Source: Roseivivax lentus (GTDB taxonomy: Bacteria; Pseudomonadota; Alphaproteobacteria; Rhodobacterales; Rhodobacteraceae). From it: a stretch of 64,000 bases of DNA. The stretch is from assembly GCF_900156805.1 (NCBI RefSeq), contig NZ_FTOQ01000007.1, forward strand, positions 62,001-126,000, given 5' to 3'. A program made the translations under genes and the position numbers. The notes under the pieces are model-generated. The model was not told the origin of the DNA. It worked only from the letters and a program-made list of their open reading frames with translations, and searched no databases. Shown here in pieces: positions 1 through 9,344 of this stretch; the first letter of the stretch is position 1, and every line of letters starts with the position of its first letter.

Positions 1-690
<690 letters not shown>

Positions 691-971
691 CACGGGGCCT
701 TTCGGGAAATCGTTTGAATGGCGACACGCGGAGCGTTGCGTGCCGGGGCTGCGCCGGGCCGGTGCTCTGGCGCTGACCGGGGTGAGGGATGCGCTTTATC
801 CCGCCACGCCATTGCGTTTGAGGAGCGGTGCGCTGTCGGCATCATTGCGCCAGACCGTCCGGGACTGGTCCGGCGAAGGCCCGGCACCTTCGGTGCTGTT
901 CGGGCCAGGCACTTTACTCGGCCCGGTCCAGCGCCGGCGCGGCTCGTCCTCCGGTCGAACGAAGCGCCGTC

Positions 972-994
972 ATCCTCGGGCGTGACCCGAGGAT
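972..994. repeat. REP-like palindrome in the glpT-glpP gap
   Basis: The 346-bp gap 691-1036 inside the glp operon holds no gene that I can support. It contains a perfect inverted repeat, ATCCTCGGG-cgtga-CCCGAGGAT, with flanks of the type seen in dispersed intergenic palindromes of Rhodobacterales. As RNA it would form a 9-bp hairpin between the ATPase and permease genes. It could protect or terminate part of the message, but that is inference. Confidence 0.55.
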
Positions 995-1036
995 CTCCCG
1001 CCGCCCCGACGCGCGGATAATCAAGGAACGCCCACA

Positions 1037-2113
1037 TCACGCCGCTGCCCCCTGCACGCGCCAATCGTTGGCATAGACGTTCACATGGGCCGGATCGAAC
1101 ACCACGCGGTTCATATCCGCGCCGACCACATCATCCTCGCCGGCGATGATGTTGATATCGCTGCCGAAGAACTCCGCCCGGATGATCTTGTGCCGGCCCA
1201 CATCCTCGACCCGGCGCACCTTCACCGGCAGCCCCTCATCAGCTGAAAGCCGCACGAATTCGGGCCGCACACCCAGCTCGACCTTGCCCTCGAGCGGGCC
1301 GTAGCCTGCCCCCAGAGGCACTTCGGAGCCTTCCACATAGGCCGTGCGCCCCTCGACCTTCGCGGGGATCACGTTCATGCCCGGCGAGCCGATGAAATAG
1401 CCCACGAAGGTGTGCTCGGGCCGCTCGAACAGCTCGTCGGGCGTGCCGATCTGCACGACGCGCCCGTCATACATGACCACCACCTTGTCGGCGAAGGTCA
1501 GCGCCTCGGTCTGGTCGTGGGTGACGTAGATCATGGTGTGGCCGAACTCGTGATGCAGCTTCTTCAGCTGGGTTCGAAGCTCCCACTTCATATGCGGGTC
1601 GATCACCGTCAGCGGCTCGTCGAAGAGAAGCGCGTTCACGTCCTTGCGTACCATGCCGCGCCCGAGCGAGATCTTCTGCTTGGCATCGGCGGTCAGCCCG
1701 CGTGCCTTGCGGTCGAGCATGTCCTCCATGTCGATCATGCGCCCGATTTCCTGCACGCGCTCGGCGATATAGGCCTCGTCATTGCCGCGATTGCGCAGCG
1801 GGAAGGCGAGGTTGTCGCGCACCGTCATGGTGTCGTAGACCACCGGGAACTGGAAGACTTGGGCGATGTTGCGCTCGGCGGTCGCCTGATGCGTCACGTC
1901 GCGGTCGTTGAAGAGAATGCGCCCCTGGCTCGGCTGCAGAAGCCCCGAGATGATGTTGAGAAGCGTGGATTTGCCGCAGCCCGAGGAGCCCAGAAGCGCA
2001 TAGGCGGCGCCGTCCTCCCAATCGTGATTGAGCTCCTTCAGCGCGAAATCGTCCTCGCTGCCGGGATTGGGCAGATAGGAATGGGCGAGGTTGTCGAGGG
2101 TGATCTTGGCCAT
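1037..2113 (-). CDS. glpT: Glycerol ABC transporter ATP-binding protein GlpT (degenerate signature motif)
   Basis: Cytoplasmic ATPase subunit, 358 aa, MalK-like in length with a C-terminal regulatory/TOBE region. Walker A is GSSGCGKST at residues 42-50, Walker B ALLFDEP ends at Glu166, and the switch histidine is H199 in YVTHD. The ABC signature, normally LSGGQ, is replaced by LTADAKQKIS at about 140-149, and the D-loop reads LTVID. Its start lies 12 bp after the glpS stop. The gene is therefore one half of an asymmetric ATPase pair with GlpS, which keeps a normal signature but lacks the switch histidine. The name follows the rhizobial glycerol transporter and is unrelated to the G3P antiporter GlpT of E. 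coli. Confidence 0.88.
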   Translation of the reverse strand: MAKITLDNLAHSYLPNPGSEDDFALKELNHDWEDGAAYALLGSSGCGKSTLLNIISGLLQPSQGRILFNDRDVTHQATAERNIAQVFQFPVVYDTMTVRDNLAFPLRNRGNDEAYIAERVQEIGRMIDMEDMLDRKARGLTADAKQKISLGRGMVRKDVNALLFDEPLTVIDPHMKWELRTQLKKLHHEFGHTMIYVTHDQTEALTFADKVVVMYDGRVVQIGTPDELFERPEHTFVGYFIGSPGMNVIPAKVEGRTAYVEGSEVPLGAGYGPLEGKVELGVRPEFVRLSADEGLPVKVRRVEDVGRHKIIRAEFFGSDINIIAGEDDVVGADMNRVVFDPAHVNVYANDWRVQGAAA

Positions 2114-2125
2114 GTCTCTCTCTCC

Positions 2126-3214
2126 TCAAGCCGCAAGCGCGTAGGCGGCGGGCGCGATCAGCGCGCCGTCCTCGCCGAAGACATAGACATGCCGGGGATC
2201 GAGATAGACCGACAGATCCGCCCCCAGCTCGAGATGGTGAATGCCGTGGATCAAGCCGACCCATCGTTGTCCCTGATGGTCGAGATGCACGAAGGTCTCC
2301 GATCCGGTCAGCTCGGTCACAACGAGCCGCGTGGTGAATTTCATCGCGTCTTCGGCATGTTTGCCGAGCTCCAGATGATTGGGCCGGAACCCGGCGGTGA
2401 ACCGTCCGTCTGGCAACTCGGCGAGCTTGCCGCGGGCCGGGGCGCTTTGGCCGTCGCCGAACATCAGCTTCGATCCGGTCTTCGAGACCGGCAGGAAATT
2501 CATCGGCGGGTCCGAGAAGACCCGCGCGGTGGTGGCATCCACCGGCTGGCGATAGACATGGGGCGTTGGGCCGAACTGCGTCACCCGGCCCTCCCACAAG
2601 GTCGCGGTATTGCCCCCAAGAAGCAGCGCCTCCTCGGGCTCGGTCGTGGCATAGACGAAGATCGAGCCGGATTTCTCGAAGATCTTCGGGATCTCCACGC
2701 GCAATTCCTCGCGCAGCTTGTAATCGAGGTTCGCCAGCGGCTCATCGAGCAGAACGAGCCCTGCATTCTTCACCAGCGCCCGCGCAAGCGCGCAGCGCTG
2801 CTGCTGGCCGCCGGACAATTCCAGCGGCTTGCGGTCGAGCATCGGCGTCAGCTGCATCAATTCGGCGGTCTCGCGCACGCGGCGGTCGATCTCGGCGGCG
2901 TCCACGCCCATCAGCTTCATCGGCGAGGCGACGTTGTCGTAGACCGTCATCGAGGGGTAGTTGATGAATTGCTGGTAGACCATGGCGACCTTGCGGTCCT
3001 GCACGCGCTGGCCGGTCACGTCCTGCCCCTGCCAGAAGATCTGCCCCGTGGCCGGCACGTCGAGCCCCGCCATGAGCCGCATCAGCGAGGTCTTGCCCGA
3101 CGAGGTCGGCCCCAGCAGGACGTTCATCGTGCCTTTTTCCAGCGTCAGATCGGTGGGGTAGATATGCGTCTGGCCCTCGACCGTCTTCGATACGCCTTTG
3201 AGTTCGAGCGTCAT
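2126..3214 (-). CDS. glpS: Glycerol ABC transporter ATP-binding protein GlpS (lacks switch histidine)
   Basis: ATPase subunit, 362 aa. The ATG at 3214 is chosen because it gives a standard ABC N-terminus (MTLELKGVSK) and follows an AGAGGA ribosome site 13 bp after the glpD stop; an upstream in-frame start would overlap glpD. Walker A is GPTSSGKTS (residues 35-43), the signature LSGGQQQR (133-140) is canonical, and Walker B is VLLDEP. At the H-loop, where relatives have YVTHD, the sequence reads YATTEP, so the histidine is Thr191. Paired with GlpT, this gives one complete and one degenerate composite ATP site. It works with GlpP/GlpQ and a binding protein to import glycerol. Confidence 0.88.
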   Translation of the reverse strand: MTLELKGVSKTVEGQTHIYPTDLTLEKGTMNVLLGPTSSGKTSLMRLMAGLDVPATGQIFWQGQDVTGQRVQDRKVAMVYQQFINYPSMTVYDNVASPMKLMGVDAAEIDRRVRETAELMQLTPMLDRKPLELSGGQQQRCALARALVKNAGLVLLDEPLANLDYKLREELRVEIPKIFEKSGSIFVYATTEPEEALLLGGNTATLWEGRVTQFGPTPHVYRQPVDATTARVFSDPPMNFLPVSKTGSKLMFGDGQSAPARGKLAELPDGRFTAGFRPNHLELGKHAEDAMKFTTRLVVTELTGSETFVHLDHQGQRWVGLIHGIHHLELGADLSVYLDPRHVYVFGEDGALIAPAAYALAA

Positions 3215-3227
3215 CGCCTGTGTCCTC

Positions 3228-4826
3228 TCATTCCGCCGCGCGCGCGTGACCGTGATGCGCTTGGGCCATGAAGGCGTCGAGCGCGGCAATATCCTGTTCC
3301 GTCATGCGAAGGCCGAGTTTGCTGCGCCGCCAGACGACGTCCTCCGCAGTCTGAGCGTATTCGCGCGCCATGAGCCAGCGAATTTCGGCTTCCGTGAGGT
3401 CCGCGCCGAAGCTTTTCCCAAGTGCTCCGGCGTCCTTGGCGTCGCCCAGGACCTCCGCGGCCTCGGTGCCGTAGGCGCGCACGAGACGGCGGGCCCAGCG
3501 ATCGGTCAGGAACGGGTAGCGGGCCTTCAGCGCCTCGATCCGGGCGGTCACGCCATCCACCGGAAAGTCCCCGCCGGGCAGGGGCACGCCCGCGGTCCAC
3601 GGGCCCTTGGCCACGGAAAGATGGGCGCCGATCTTCTCGAGCGCGGCCTCGGCCAGCCGGCGATAGGTGGTGATCTTGCCGCCGAAGACGTTGAGCATCG
3701 GCGCGCCGCCATCGGCATCGACCTTGAGCGTGTAGTCGCGGGTGGCCGCCGTCGCGCTGGAGGCCCCGTCGTCATAGAGCGGCCGGACGCCCGAATAGGT
3801 CCAGACGATGTCGTTCGGGGTGATCTCGCGCTTGAAATACTGGTTGGAGAAGTCGATCAGGTAGCGTTGCTCGGCTTCCGTCGCGACCGGCTTTTCGGCG
3901 GGATCGGCATGTTCGGCATCGGTGGTGCCGATCAGGGTGAAATCGGTCTCGTAGGGAATGGCGAATATAATCCGCCCGTCGGTGCCCTGGAAGAAGTAGC
4001 ACTTGTCGTGATCGTAGAGCTTGCGGGTCACGATATGGCTGCCGCGCACCAGCCGCACGCCTTCGCGGGTGTTGAGCCGCACCTTGGTCTGGATGATGTC
4101 GCCGACCCAGGGCCCGCCCGCATTGACCAGCATCCGGGCGTGATGCACCCGCACGGGGCCGTTTTCGTTTTCTTGCGTTTTGATCTGCCACAGATCGTCC
4201 GCGCGCTCGGCGCTCAGAACCTTCGTGCGGGTCAGGATCTCGGCGCCGCGCGCTTCGGCGTCGCGGGCATTCAGCACGACGAGGCGCGAATCCTCTATCC
4301 AGCAATCGGAATATTCGAACGCCTGCTCGAAGCGATCCTCGAGCGGCGCGCCCTCGGGAACGCCCGTCAGATCGAGGGTCGACGTGCCCGGCAGGATCTT
4401 CCGCCCGCCGAGAGTGTCGTACATGAAAAGCCCCAGCCGAATGAGCCAGGCCGGGCGGCGCCCCTTCATCCAGGGCATCACCACCGACAGCAGTTTCGAG
4501 GTCGGCGTCTCACTCTCGAACCGCATATCCTTATGATAAGGAAGCACGAATCGCATCGGCCAGCTGATATGCGGCATCGCGCGCAACAGCGTCTCGCGCT
4601 CGATCAGCCCTTCGCGGACCAGCCGGAATTCGAAATATTCGAGGTAGCGCAGACCGCCATGGAACAGCTTCGTCGAGGCAGAGGAGGTGGCGGAGGCCAG
4701 ATCGTTCATCTCGGCCAGCGTGACGGACAGACCCCGGCCAGCCGCATCCCGAGCGATGCCGCATCCGTTGATGCCGCCGCCGATGATGAACAAATCGCTG
4801 ATATCCGTATCTGGCCGCTGGGCCAT
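3228..4826 (-). CDS. glpD: Aerobic glycerol-3-phosphate dehydrogenase GlpD
   Basis: FAD enzyme of 532 aa that oxidises glycerol 3-phosphate to dihydroxyacetone phosphate at the membrane and passes electrons to quinone. The N-terminus carries the dinucleotide-binding fold (DLFIIGGGINGCGIARDAAG, about residues 10-29), and the full length matches the DAO-type GlpD family (E. coli GlpD is about 500 aa). The ATG at 4826 follows a strong GGGAGGAG ribosome site; longer in-frame extensions lack one and would enter the promoter region. First gene of the glp operon, divergent from the repressor glpR. A glycerol kinase is not in the window, so it should be encoded further downstream or elsewhere. Confidence 0.93.
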   Translation of the reverse strand: MAQRPDTDISDLFIIGGGINGCGIARDAAGRGLSVTLAEMNDLASATSSASTKLFHGGLRYLEYFEFRLVREGLIERETLLRAMPHISWPMRFVLPYHKDMRFESETPTSKLLSVVMPWMKGRRPAWLIRLGLFMYDTLGGRKILPGTSTLDLTGVPEGAPLEDRFEQAFEYSDCWIEDSRLVVLNARDAEARGAEILTRTKVLSAERADDLWQIKTQENENGPVRVHHARMLVNAGGPWVGDIIQTKVRLNTREGVRLVRGSHIVTRKLYDHDKCYFFQGTDGRIIFAIPYETDFTLIGTTDAEHADPAEKPVATEAEQRYLIDFSNQYFKREITPNDIVWTYSGVRPLYDDGASSATAATRDYTLKVDADGGAPMLNVFGGKITTYRRLAEAALEKIGAHLSVAKGPWTAGVPLPGGDFPVDGVTARIEALKARYPFLTDRWARRLVRAYGTEAAEVLGDAKDAGALGKSFGADLTEAEIRWLMAREYAQTAEDVVWRRSKLGLRMTEQDIAALDAFMAQAHHGHARAAE

Positions 4827-5095
4827 GCCGCTCCTCCCAAAACAACAGGCAGGAAGATCGTCGCAAACCGGCATGCGGCAATCAAGCTCTTTTTCGTTTA
4901 TTTTCGCTTTTGCTGATTTTTCTTGATTTTGTCGGCAGCGTCCGAACAATCCTGACACGGGACGTAATGCCTCAATTCTGGTCAGGTGTCTCAAAAACAG
5001 GCGGAAAAGCGAATCGCTTCCGGGTCCGGGGCCCGGCGCGCCATCCACTCACCGCGCGGCAGATGCGTGCCAAGCGAACGAAAACGAAAGCCACG
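4827..5095. promoter_or_regulatory. Divergent glpD/glpR control region with tandem TTTCG repeats
   Basis: 269-bp gap between divergent genes. At 4891-4910 two back-to-back decamers read ttttcgttta and ttttcgcttt. Near the glpR start, at 5076-5089, the complementary pattern (cgaacgaaaacgaa) occurs. Direct repeats of TTTCGTTT type are common operators of DeoR-family repressors, so these are the likely GlpR sites controlling both directions. The position is seen; the binding is inferred. Confidence 0.5.
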
Positions 5096-5887
5096 ATGTC
5101 CCAGACATTCCGGCATAGCGAGATCATCGACATCGCCCGGCGCGACGGGCGCGTCACCGTCGAGGGGCTCGCCGCGCATTTCGGCGTGACGCTGCAGACC
5201 ATCCGGCGCGACCTTTCGGATCTGGCCGAGGCGGGGCGGCTCGACCGGGTGCATGGCGGCGCCGTGCTGCCGTCGGGCATCACCAATATCGGCTACGAGG
5301 AGCGCCGCGCGCTCAATACCGATGCCAAGACGGCCATCGCCGCGGCCTGCGCCGCCGAGATCCCCGACAACATCTCGATCTTTCTCAATATCGGCACCTC
5401 GACCGAGGCCGTCGCCCATGCGCTGGGCCAGCATGCGAACCTGCTCGTCGTGACCAACAACATGAACGTGGCCAATATCCTCGCCGCGAACGAAGGCTGC
5501 GAAGTCGTGGTGACGGGCGGCAGACTGAGACGCTCCGATGGCGGGCTGGTGGGCAACCTCGCGGCCGAGACGATCCGCAAGTTCAAGTTCGACCTTGCGG
5601 TGATCGGCTGCTCGGCGCTGAGCGAAGAGGGCGATCTTCTGGACTTCGACATCGAGGAGGTGGGCGTCAGCCAGACCATCCTCGCGCAGACCCGGCGCAC
5701 CTTCCTGGTGGCCGATCGGTCGAAATTCACCCGCTCCGCGCCCGCGCTGATCGCCACGCTGGCTGAGATCGACACCTTCTTCACCGACGCCGTTCTGCCC
5801 GATGCGCTGGCCCGAAGCTGCGCGGAGTGGGAGACCGGCGTCGTCGTGGCCCCGCCTGGCGGGGGCTTGCCCCAGCCCGGGTCCTGA
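5096..5887 (+). CDS. glpR: DeoR-family glycerol regulon repressor GlpR
   Basis: 263-aa DNA-binding repressor that in this family responds to glycerol 3-phosphate. The start ATG at 5096 gives the usual N-terminal DeoR helix-turn-helix (DGRVTVEGLAAHFGVTLQTI, about residues 17-36) with the RRDL motif after it. The C-terminal sugar-phosphate-sensing domain has the typical NIGTSTEAVA and TNNMNVA stretches. Upstream in-frame codons exist but would extend the protein through the putative operator, so they were not used. It is transcribed away from glpD and very probably represses the glp operon and itself. Confidence 0.88.
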   Translation: MSQTFRHSEIIDIARRDGRVTVEGLAAHFGVTLQTIRRDLSDLAEAGRLDRVHGGAVLPSGITNIGYEERRALNTDAKTAIAAACAAEIPDNISIFLNIGTSTEAVAHALGQHANLLVVTNNMNVANILAANEGCEVVVTGGRLRRSDGGLVGNLAAETIRKFKFDLAVIGCSALSEEGDLLDFDIEEVGVSQTILAQTRRTFLVADRSKFTRSAPALIATLAEIDTFFTDAVLPDALARSCAEWETGVVVAPPGGGLPQPGS

Positions 5888-5919
5888 CTAGGCTGGTCGG
5901 GCAGGAGAAGGGGAGCGCC

Positions 5920-6543
5920 ATGTCCGACACACATCTCGACCGGGTCTACGGGGCGCGCACGCGCGACGAGGCGCGCGCCGCCTATGACGATTGGGCGGAG
6001 CGTTACGAGCGCGATCTCTGCGCGATGGGCTACCGCTTGCCGGCGGCCTTCGCGGCGGTCTTCGCGGCTTATGTGCCGCGCGGTGCGGGGCCCATCCTAG
6101 ACGCGGGCTGCGGCGGCGGCATCCAGTCCGAGCCGCTGGCGCTTCTGGGGTATGGTCCGCTGATCGGCATCGACCTTTCCGAAGGCATGCTGGCCGTGGC
6201 CGAGGGCAAGGGTCTCTACGCGGAGCTGCGCGCGATGGCGCTGGGCGGACGGCTCGATTTCCCGGACGATCATTTCGCCGCGACCTTCGCCTGCGGATGC
6301 ATCTCGCCGGGCCACGCGCCGGCCTCGTCCTTCGACGATCTGATCCGGGTGACGCGTCCGGGAGGGCTCGTGCTATTCTCGCTGCGCGCCGATGCGGGGC
6401 AGGACCCGGACTTCCCCGGCGCGGTCGCGCGGCTGGAGTCGGCCGGGCTCTGGCGCGAGGTCTTCTCGACGGCCCCGTTCCAGTCGATGCCTTACGGCGA
6501 GCCCGAGATCACCCACCGCGTGCATGTCTACGAAGTGCTCTGA
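5920..6543 (+). CDS. Class I SAM-dependent methyltransferase
   Basis: 207-aa protein with a Rossmann methyltransferase fold. Motif I is ILDAGCGGG at about residues 48-56, motif II includes IGIDLS, and the post-motif region has TRPGGLVLFSLR. The substrate cannot be read from sequence. It resembles small WBSCR27-type methyltransferases. The ATG at 5920 follows GGAGAAGGGGAG, 32 bp after glpR on the same strand, so it may share the glpR transcript. It converges with the histidine kinase gene, leaving only 9 bp between stops. Confidence 0.8.
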   Translation: MSDTHLDRVYGARTRDEARAAYDDWAERYERDLCAMGYRLPAAFAAVFAAYVPRGAGPILDAGCGGGIQSEPLALLGYGPLIGIDLSEGMLAVAEGKGLYAELRAMALGGRLDFPDDHFAATFACGCISPGHAPASSFDDLIRVTRPGGLVLFSLRADAGQDPDFPGAVARLESAGLWREVFSTAPFQSMPYGEPEITHRVHVYEVL

Positions 6544-6552
6544 AGGGGCGTC

Positions 6553-9087
6553 TCAGGCGCCTGCGCGGCGTGGCGCCGCCTGACGGATATCGTCGGGGCA
6601 ATCCTGCGCGACGAGCCTCTGTAGGCGGATGACGAGGCGCCGGAACGCACCGGCATCGCCCTCCACAGCGGCTTCCTCGATGGCGATGAGCGCATCGCGC
6701 AGCGCGACGTGCTCCAGCGCGGCGGCGGTGCCTGCGATCTTGTGGCAACGCGCATCGACGCCCGGGGTTGTGGGATCGGCCTGCGACAACCAATCGGCGA
6801 GGTCGGCCACTTCGGCAGAGAGCGCGGCGTGCAGCTTTGCGACCGTCGCCTCGGAAGGGCCCGAGGGGCGCGCGTGCTGCGGGGCGGGTGCGGGATCCGA
6901 GACGGCGGGATCGAGGATCGCGCCGGTGATCGCCGCATGCAGCGCGTCCCGGGTGAAGGGTTTCTCGAGAAAGCCCTGCAGGCCCGCCGCGGCGAAGCGC
7001 GCCTGGTTGCGCGCCAGCACGTTGGCCGAGAGCGCCAAGATCGGCGAGCCCGCCGACGGACCTTCCGAGGCATGGATGCGGCGCGCGGCCTCCAGGCCGT
7101 CCATGACCGGCATCGCGATATCCATCAGGATCAGGTCGAAGCGCCGTGCCATGGCCATGGCGACCCCGGCCTGTCCGTCGGCGACCGTCACCGGGCGATG
7201 CCCCAGCGTCTCCAGCATCTCGCGCACGAGGTCGCGGTTGATGTCGTTATCCTCGACCACGAGGATGTCGAGCGGCCCCGGCGCTGCGTTGGGGGCCACA
7301 TCCCTGGCCTCCCGGGGCGCGCCGTCGGCGGGGGCCGCCGCGCGCGGCAGCGTCAGACGCAGCCAGAAGACGCTGCCCACGCCCGGCGTGCTTTCCGCGC
7401 CGATCTCGCCGCCGAGGCTTTCGGTCAGGCGCCGCGCGATGGCAAGGCCGAGCCCGGTGCCGCCGGTCTTGCGCCGGTAGCTCGTATCGACGGTGGTGAA
7501 ATCGTCGAACACCGTCTCTAGCGCCGCCTCCTCGATGCCGATCCCGGTGTCGATCACCCGCATTTCCACCGCGACCTGCCCCGGATCGGGTGCCTCGGGC
7601 AGCGCCTCGGCCTCGATGGTGACCTGGCCCGCCTCGGTGAACTTGATCGCGTTGCCCACGAGATTGAGCAGGATCTGCTCGAGCGGCACGGGATCGACCG
7701 AGACCCAGCCGACCGGCGCGCCGATCCAGTGCCAGGAAAGCTGCGTGCCGCGCGCCAAGGCCGCGCTGCTCTGCCCGTCCACCACGTCCTGCAGAAGCTG
7801 GCCCAGATGCACCGGCTCGGCGGGGCGGGGGGATGGCTGCGCCTCGAGTCTTGTGAGGTCCATCACCGCATCCACCTGCCGCATCAGGATATCGCCCGAG
7901 ATGGCCATGTTGCGGGAATAGCGCGTCTGATCCTCCGACATTTCTGTGGTCTGCATCAGGTTCAGATTGCCCAGAAGGCCGGTGAGCGGCGTGCGGATCT
8001 CGTGCGTCATCACGGCAAGGAAGTCGGACTTGGCCTTCTCGCCCGCAACCGCCTGGTCATGGGCCTCAACAAGCTCGCGCGCCGCCGCGACGCTTTCGGA
8101 GATATCGCTTACCGAGCAGATGAAGATGTCCTCGCCGCCCGCTTCGGCGCGGGCGAGTGCGATCTCGATGGGAAAGGCGGTGCCATCGGGGCGCAGGCCT
8201 TCCATGGTCAATTGCCCGCGTCCGGCGAGATCCTGCAGGCGCAGGGTGCCGCCAGCGTCGCCCTTTCCGGGCCCTTCGCGCAGGAAACGCGTAAAGCGCA
8301 GCGTTGTCACCTCGGCGGCGGAGCGGCCGAACATGGCCTCGGCAGCGGCGTTGAATTGCAGGATACGGCCATGACGGTCGGCGACGACGATGCCGTCATG
8401 GGTGGTGTCGAGAATGGTGTTGAGCCGGGTATTGGCCGCGCCCAGCAACCGGCTGCGCTCCTGCAGCCGGTCCGTGATCCGGCGCAGCAGCACCAGCATC
8501 AACGCCATCGCCAGGATGAGTGCGGTGGTCAGCAGCGCCACCCGGCTGAGCGTCAGCGCGATCCTGTCGCGCCGCGCCTCGGAATTGGCGGCGAACACGC
8601 TCAGGCCCGATATTGCAAGCGCGCGCACCGCCGTGCGCAATTCTTCGAGCTGCGGCGGCCAGTTCCGGATCTCCGCGCGCAACACCGTGTCGGGGCCGTC
8701 GATGAGCGGAACGGCGGTGTCCAGAAATCCGCGCAGCTCGGCCAGCGCCGCGGCGAAATCGGGCTGCGCGCGCAGCGACGCGAATTGCGCGCTGACCTCG
8801 AGCGTGGCCACGCGGCTGTAGAAAATGTCGAACTCGGTGCGCACCTGCTCCAGCTCGCGGGTGCGCCCAAGCGCCACCAGGTAGGATTCGCGGCGGAATT
8901 CCTGGAACTCGATTTCGGCCTGGGACAGCGTCCAGAGCATGTTGTCGGTCGAGGCCGAGCGCAGCAGGCGCAGATCGCGCACCACATCCTGCACCATCAC
9001 CGCGATCAGCGGCAGACAGACTGCAGCCAGCAGGACGAGGCCCGCAATGCCGCGTTTCGCGAGGAATCTTGAAATATCGAGTGCCAT
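6553..9087 (-). CDS. Hybrid sensor histidine kinase (PAS-HisKA-HATPase-REC-HPT)
   Basis: 844-aa membrane kinase. Two transmembrane segments (about residues 13-32 and 182-201) enclose a roughly 150-residue periplasmic sensor rich in helices. A PAS domain follows (about 222-335), then the HisKA H-box FLAVMTHEIRTP with phospho-acceptor H362, a HATPase with N-, G1- and G2-like motifs (NAIKFTEAG, DTGIGI, GGTGLGLAI), a receiver domain (VVEDND, LILMDIAMPVMDG) and a C-terminal HPT domain with CHKIAGTAA. This is a complete internal phosphorelay of the ArcB/BarA type. The ATG at 9087 was chosen because it precedes the first membrane helix directly. The divergent LuxR-type regulator is the obvious output partner. 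Confidence 0.88.
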   Translation of the reverse strand: MALDISRFLAKRGIAGLVLLAAVCLPLIAVMVQDVVRDLRLLRSASTDNMLWTLSQAEIEFQEFRRESYLVALGRTRELEQVRTEFDIFYSRVATLEVSAQFASLRAQPDFAAALAELRGFLDTAVPLIDGPDTVLRAEIRNWPPQLEELRTAVRALAISGLSVFAANSEARRDRIALTLSRVALLTTALILAMALMLVLLRRITDRLQERSRLLGAANTRLNTILDTTHDGIVVADRHGRILQFNAAAEAMFGRSAAEVTTLRFTRFLREGPGKGDAGGTLRLQDLAGRGQLTMEGLRPDGTAFPIEIALARAEAGGEDIFICSVSDISESVAAARELVEAHDQAVAGEKAKSDFLAVMTHEIRTPLTGLLGNLNLMQTTEMSEDQTRYSRNMAISGDILMRQVDAVMDLTRLEAQPSPRPAEPVHLGQLLQDVVDGQSSAALARGTQLSWHWIGAPVGWVSVDPVPLEQILLNLVGNAIKFTEAGQVTIEAEALPEAPDPGQVAVEMRVIDTGIGIEEAALETVFDDFTTVDTSYRRKTGGTGLGLAIARRLTESLGGEIGAESTPGVGSVFWLRLTLPRAAAPADGAPREARDVAPNAAPGPLDILVVEDNDINRDLVREMLETLGHRPVTVADGQAGVAMAMARRFDLILMDIAMPVMDGLEAARRIHASEGPSAGSPILALSANVLARNQARFAAAGLQGFLEKPFTRDALHAAITGAILDPAVSDPAPAPQHARPSGPSEATVAKLHAALSAEVADLADWLSQADPTTPGVDARCHKIAGTAAALEHVALRDALIAIEEAAVEGDAGAFRRLVIRLQRLVAQDCPDDIRQAAPRRAGA

Positions 9088-9344
9088 ACACGCCGCGTCG
9101 GAAAATCGCCCCGAGCATAGCCGAAAGGATCTGCGCGACCAGAAAATTCCATCCTGTTGGCAAGCGGTTGTGGGGCTGTGGTGCGCCGCGCCGGGCCGTT
9201 TGGCCGCCGTGCCCCGGGCGCCGCACCTGTCGTGACGTGACGCTATGACATCTACCAAGTCTTGCCTTGAAGGGGATAGTATTGCATCCCGAGCGCCTCA
9301 TCGGGCGGTCGGTGCCCGAATGTCTGGAACACCGGAGCCCTCAT

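Noticed and set aside
1412-3271. Long plus-strand open frame (over 600 codons) opposite glpS and glpT
   Set aside because: It mirrors two genes with clear ABC motifs; long antisense frames are expected at this GC content, and its product is His/Arg-rich without a domain.
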